From the NCBI GenBank assembly GCA_003024985.2, contig PXIH01S0013219.1: a stretch of DNA of 12,139 bases; one strand, written 5' to 3'. The position numbers and the translations under genes were made by a program. The notes beneath the pieces were generated by a model, which was not told the DNA's origin, searched no databases, and was given only the letters and a program-made list of their open reading frames with translations. The stretch's first letter is position 1. Each line of letters begins with the position of its first letter. Positions 9,228-12,139 of this stretch are shown here, piece after piece. The DNA comes from Euperipatoides rowelli. Lineage: Eukaryota; Onychophora; Udeonychophora; Euonychophora; Peripatopsidae.

Positions 9228-9885
9228 AAAAAAAAAGAAAAAAAGAAATTGTCGCTAAAAATTTGTTTAACATTTAAATTAATTGGCTAAAGCTATAATA
9301 CAATTGCATTTGTTTTTTTAAAGGAAAATTCTTGATATATATATATACTGTTAATTTAATCATATGATCATGATTGGATCTAATTAAGCTTTCTTGAGAT
9401 GCCCAAACGCCTTTAGGTGGTATTTCATGAACTTCCCTAAAACGCTCCAGACGCATTTTGGTGTTTTTACTTATATTCATTTAAGTTTTTTTTTTTCCAC
9501 ATTTAACTTAAGTAACATTAATAAATAAAGTAATAGATATATTTAAAAAAGATATTATTTTAGTTATCAAAATATTGTTTTTTTTCATTGACTTACATTT
9601 TTCAAAGATTGATACAAGATAAAGACAGCATGTGTTTTTACTTACATTTTTGATAGCGTCAGAATGTAACATTAAAATGTATTGTAAAATGTATTGTTGT
9701 ATCAGATCATAAATAATATGGATGTATTTGTACAAAAATTGTAATAGTCTTAAATAGAAATTATGTGTATGAAACAAATGTGTTGTATAATTATAAAGGT
9801 GTAAAGAAATAATTTACAGAAGTAATGTGTGTTGAAAAAGACAAGATAATATTTGTTATATTAATCTATTAGAATATTTTGTAAA
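9228..9885. other. AT-rich DNA; one possible short minus-strand exon
   Basis: This stretch starts with an A/G-rich tract and contains a short TA microsatellite (9335-9349). A 12-base unit, TAAAATGTATTG, is duplicated in tandem at about 9672-9697. The only segment that looks unlike background is about 9370-9480, described separately. No other gene or RNA signal was found. Confidence 0.5.
9274..9480 (-). CDS. Weak candidate short ORF or exon, unrecognised
   Basis: The frame starts at an ATG at 9480 on the minus strand and runs 68 codons. The first 45 or so residues (for example MRLERFREVHEIPPKGVWAS) are charged and of ordinary protein composition, unlike the low-complexity frames elsewhere. 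The DNA is also less AT-rich over about 9370-9470. After that the frame enters AT-rich sequence containing a TA microsatellite. A possible splice donor (ACA/GTATAT) occurs where composition changes. I do not recognise the protein, and no partner exon is identifiable. It may be a first exon, a transposon fragment or chance. Confidence 0.2.
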   Translation of the reverse strand: MNISKNTKMRLERFREVHEIPPKGVWASQESLIRSNHDHMIKLTVYIYIKNFPLKKQMQLYYSFSQLI

Positions 9886-9889
9886 TTGC

Positions 9890-10586
9890 GACTCAGTCAA
9901 TTTCAAGCAAGTCATGAGCTTCTTGGGGTTGACAGGGTGGTACAGGAAATTCATTCCGGAATTTGCCTCTATAGCTAGTCCTCTAAACAATTTAAAAAAG
10001 AAGGGGGTAAAGTGAAGATGGGGGCGTGAGGAGGAGGAAGCCTTCCAAACCTTGAAGGTAGCGCTAACATCACCACCCATCTTACAGGTTCCGAATTTCG
10101 AGCTCGAATTTATCCTAAGGACGGATGCATCATTGGTTGGCATGGAAGCGGTGTTGGTTCAGGAACCTCACGGAGCAGGGGAACATGTGATTGCTTATGC
10201 AAGTAGGGGGCTAAGGAAAGAAGAAAAACTATCCTTTTACCCAACTAGAATTGTTAGCAGTGGCCTGGGGGGTAAAGAAATTCAGGGGTTACTTATATGG
10301 GACGCGGTTCATCGTTGAGACAGACCATTCTGCATTCACATGGTTGTTGAACCTGAAGGATACGTCAAGTAGACTAACAAGATGGGTATTGCTACTTACT
10401 GAATATAACAATGAAGTGAGACATAGGAAAGGGAAAGCGAATGTAGTTGAGGATGCACTGTCAAGGGCACCAGGTTTAAGGGAGGAGTCAGAAGAGGAGG
10501 AGGTAGAGATATTAGATTTAGACAAGATGATGATGGGGGTAGCAAAAGCAGAATATAGATTCGAGCAGTGTGAGCAGATAAGGTAA
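9890..10586 (+). pseudogene. pol: Gypsy pol: end of reverse transcriptase plus RNase H, broken
   Basis: In frame 2 from 9890, residues KQVMSFLGLTGWYRKFIPEF match the conserved FLGLxGYYRxFI segment after the reverse-transcriptase active site. A TGA at 10013-10015 stands where the family usually has tryptophan. RNase H follows: ILRTDAS (first Asp, codon 10124), then HVIAYASRGLRKEE. A frame change near 10225-10235 moves to frame 3, where LELLAVAWGVKKFRGYLYG supplies the Glu (codon 10248), VETDHSAFTWLL the next Asp (10323) and VVEDALSR the last Asp (10452). All four RNase H metal-binding residues are thus present but split over two frames. The frame ends at 10586 after an acidic EESEEEEVEILD stretch that is the linker towards integrase. 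Confidence 0.88.
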
Positions 10587-10755
10587 ATGAAATAGCATCA
10601 CAAACATTTTGAGACAGGGGGGAGGTAGTGAAATCGCAGTCAGAGGATGAATACTGCAAAAGGATTTCATATTGAATCAGAAACTCAATGAGTACACCCA
10701 ATAGGAATGAAGTAAAAGATGGGGAAGATAGCAAAAAATCCTATATTCAGGATAA
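10587..10755 (+). pseudogene. Decayed RNase H-integrase connector
   Basis: No frame stays open, but short blocks such as SEDEYCKRI resemble the start of the region ahead of integrase in Gypsy elements. Several stops and probable indels are present. The segment joins the RNase H and integrase relics at the spacing expected for one original pol reading frame. Confidence 0.5.
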
Positions 10756-11942
10756 ATGATCTATTACAAGGGGAAGGATGAATTAAAAGTCGTGTTGATA
10801 CCTGTGCATATAAAGGGTAACATCATGCAGGAGTTCCATGATAGCATAATAGGGGGACACCTAGGGGTGGATAAGACGTTGGCACAAATTACAAAAAGGG
10901 CATATTGGTAAGGGATGAGGAAGGATGTGATTTATTATTGTGCTACATGTGACAGGTGTCAGAGAGTCAAAGGGACAAATAAAAAACCGGCAGGACTCGT
11001 GCAATCCATGCAGAGCCCAGAACCTAACTACCTAATAGGGGTAGACCTTATGGGACCTTTCCTGAAGAGTACCAGGGGCAATGAACATTTATTGGTGGTC
11101 GTAGATTACTTCTCAAAATGGGTGGAAATATATCCATTAANNAGGGGCACGAGCAAGGCGGTGGCCGAATGTATGGTTAATGAGTACTTAACAAGGTATG
11201 GTTACCAGCCGGAGTGGTGAGTGATAATGGGAGGCAGTTCCTGTCGGAGTTGTTTCAGGAGATAGCGGATAGATGGAGTATAGACATGGGACATCTCCAA
11301 GTATAGGCCACAAAGTAATTATGTAGAGAGGCACAATACAAATGTGGGGCAACAGATAAGAATGTTCATAAAAGATACAAATAGGAGTTGGGACGAAAAC
11401 TTACCCAAAGTCTGATTGGCACTCAATAACATGGAGGTATCCAGTACAGGTATTCACCTGCGGAATTGTTTTTGGGCAGGCACATAAAGCTACCATTTGA
11501 TAGGGTAATCGCTCGTGGCCCGTAAACAATAGTAAGTATAGGAAAATTGAGTGAGGAGATAGCAGAAGGAAAGAAGTGGGTTGCAGCAAGGTGCCAAAGA
11601 AAAAAAACAATTGATAAACAAAATTCAGTATGACAATCACAAAGAAGCGCCGAATATGATGGAGGATTTAGTCCTCACCAAAACCCACGTTCTCAACAAT
11701 GCAAAGAAGTACATTATGTCAAAGCTAGCACCTAAATATGAGGGTACATACGTCATTGATAAAATGATAGGCAATTTGACATACTATCTTAGAAGGGGAA
11801 GGAAAGACTTGAAGGGAAATACCACGTGGATAGTCTAAAGTTGTATCAAAAAAGAGCAGGAGACAGGTATGTGATAGCTAAACTGCACAGAGACTATAAC
11901 ACTAGAATGAGACAAAGAGGGAGAGGGGTGCGGGCGATATAA
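10756..11942 (+). pseudogene. pol: Gypsy integrase relic, multiply frameshifted
   Basis: Integrase inserts the retrotransposon cDNA into the host chromosome. The HHCC zinc finger is visible in frame 1: His codons 10837 and 10858 (EFHDS and GGHLG), then Cys codons 10939, 10948 and 10957 (CATCDRC). A TAA at 10909-10911 interrupts it. The catalytic core has Asp in IGVDLMGPF (codon 11044), Asp in SDNGRQF (codon 11223, frame 3) and Glu in SNYVERHN (codon 11326, frame 1). The D-about-60-D-about-34-E spacing is kept. Further breaks include TGA 11413 and TAA 11523. YSPAELFLGR (frame 3) precedes LAPKYEGTYVIDK, a GPY/F-type motif with Thr for Pro, in frame 1 (11581-11838). A last shift gives KYHVDSLKLY, the usual Gypsy integrase C-terminal motif, ending at TAA 11940-11942. 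No chromodomain was seen. At least five frame changes occur here, so the gene is dead. Confidence 0.9.
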
Positions 11943-11995
11943 GGAAGTAAGGTATCACCGTCAGGGCGAAGCGACAGGGTAGACAGCGTCTACCC

Positions 11996-12008
11996 AAAAA
12001 AAAAAAAA
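11996..12008 (+). repeat. Run of 13 A just downstream of the Gypsy relic
   Basis: A(13) follows CTACCC and marks the point where the purine-rich retroelement sequence gives way to AT-rich flank. It could be a fossil poly(A) tail of a retrotranscribed element mRNA. It could also be one of the many A homopolymers in this window. Confidence 0.4.
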
Positions 12009-12139
12009 TACTAAAATAGCCAATGTAAATTAAAATTTTTACAAACTTTTATTTTAACTTTGTTCCTTTAAAATATCATTAATTTCATGTGGAAAAAAAA
12101 TTTGAATTTAATATATTAATTTTAGATTTTTAAAACAAA
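12009..12139. other. AT-rich flank, nothing recognised
   Basis: There is no open frame, repeat pairing or retroelement sequence after the A run. This is the edge of the window. Confidence 0.5.

Larger units (their letters stand above)
9886..12008 (+). mobile_element. Ty3/Gypsy LTR-retrotransposon fragment, 5'-truncated
   Basis: The domain order reverse transcriptase (end), RNase H, integrase with an HHCC finger and C-terminal GPY/F-type module is that of Ty3/Gypsy pol. The sequence is purine-rich and clearly less AT-rich than both flanks, so it stands out as inserted. It starts abruptly within reverse transcriptase: there is no gag, no protease and no YxDD core. Beyond the integrase stop (11942) lie 53 bases and then A(13) at 11996-12008, after which AT-rich host-like sequence resumes. 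Neither LTR is recognisable within the window. Confidence 0.85.

Noticed and set aside
9856-10143. Minus-strand 95-residue open frame
   Set aside because: It is antisense to the conserved reverse-transcriptase/RNase H segment, which is clearly coding on the plus strand.
10289-10734. Minus-strand open frames over the retroelement (serine- and leucine-rich)
   Set aside because: They are shadows of the Gypsy RNase H frame on the plus strand, caused by its purine-rich bias.
1-12139. tRNA, SINE promoter boxes, rRNA or CRISPR array
   Set aside because: A visual scan of both strands found no GGTTCGA-type box B, no cloverleaf candidate and no regularly spaced short repeats with unique spacers.

Overview
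The window is very AT-rich, non-coding-dominated eukaryotic DNA, most likely from an invertebrate animal. There is no bacterial-style gene packing: stop codons are frequent in all frames, homopolymer A/T runs are common, and four ambiguous bases (2969, 7664, 11141-11142) point to a draft assembly. The recognisable content is almost entirely transposable-element debris. The mix of Ty3/Gypsy, mariner, pogo-like, piggyBac-like and PIF/Harbinger-like sequences is typical of an animal genome. I cannot name the species, and I found no intact host gene, rRNA, tRNA or CRISPR array.

Layout from left to right. An AT-rich imperfect fold-back lies at 112-322. A stretch with nothing recognisable runs from about 330 to 2620. 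A TTAA-flanked MITE (2622-3214) carries repeated GGGTCA/TGACC palindromes and looks piggyBac-like. After it come small repeats and a strong hairpin at 3534-3580. Two diverged ends beginning CAGTARAAC next to TA (4667 and 6479) may bound one pogo/Tigger-like element of about 1.8 kb. Inside it sit an internally deleted mariner relic (about 5261-5810) and a second, unrelated TTAA-flanked MITE (6000-6327). Region 6482-8098 is unexplained, with a slightly less AT-rich patch at about 7540-7870. A TTA-flanked inverted-repeat element (8099-8760) fits a PIF/Harbinger-type MITE. A three-copy, roughly 120-bp tandem array follows at 8864-9227.

The only substantial coding relic is at about 9890-11942: the 3' two thirds of a Ty3/Gypsy pol. 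It holds the last part of reverse transcriptase, RNase H, and integrase through its C-terminal end. All key RNase H and integrase residues can still be found, but at least seven frame changes and several stops kill it. It has no recognisable LTR, no YxDD reverse-transcriptase core and no gag, and it ends 53 bases before a run of 13 A residues.

The parts do not work together as a pathway. The window is best read as a graveyard of nested and adjacent transposons from at least five superfamilies, with copies that were mostly non-autonomous or already broken. I see no convincing new functional system. The most useful leads are the nested element at 4667-6479, the subterminal repeat architecture of the two TTAA MITEs, and the LTR-less, A-tailed Gypsy fragment.
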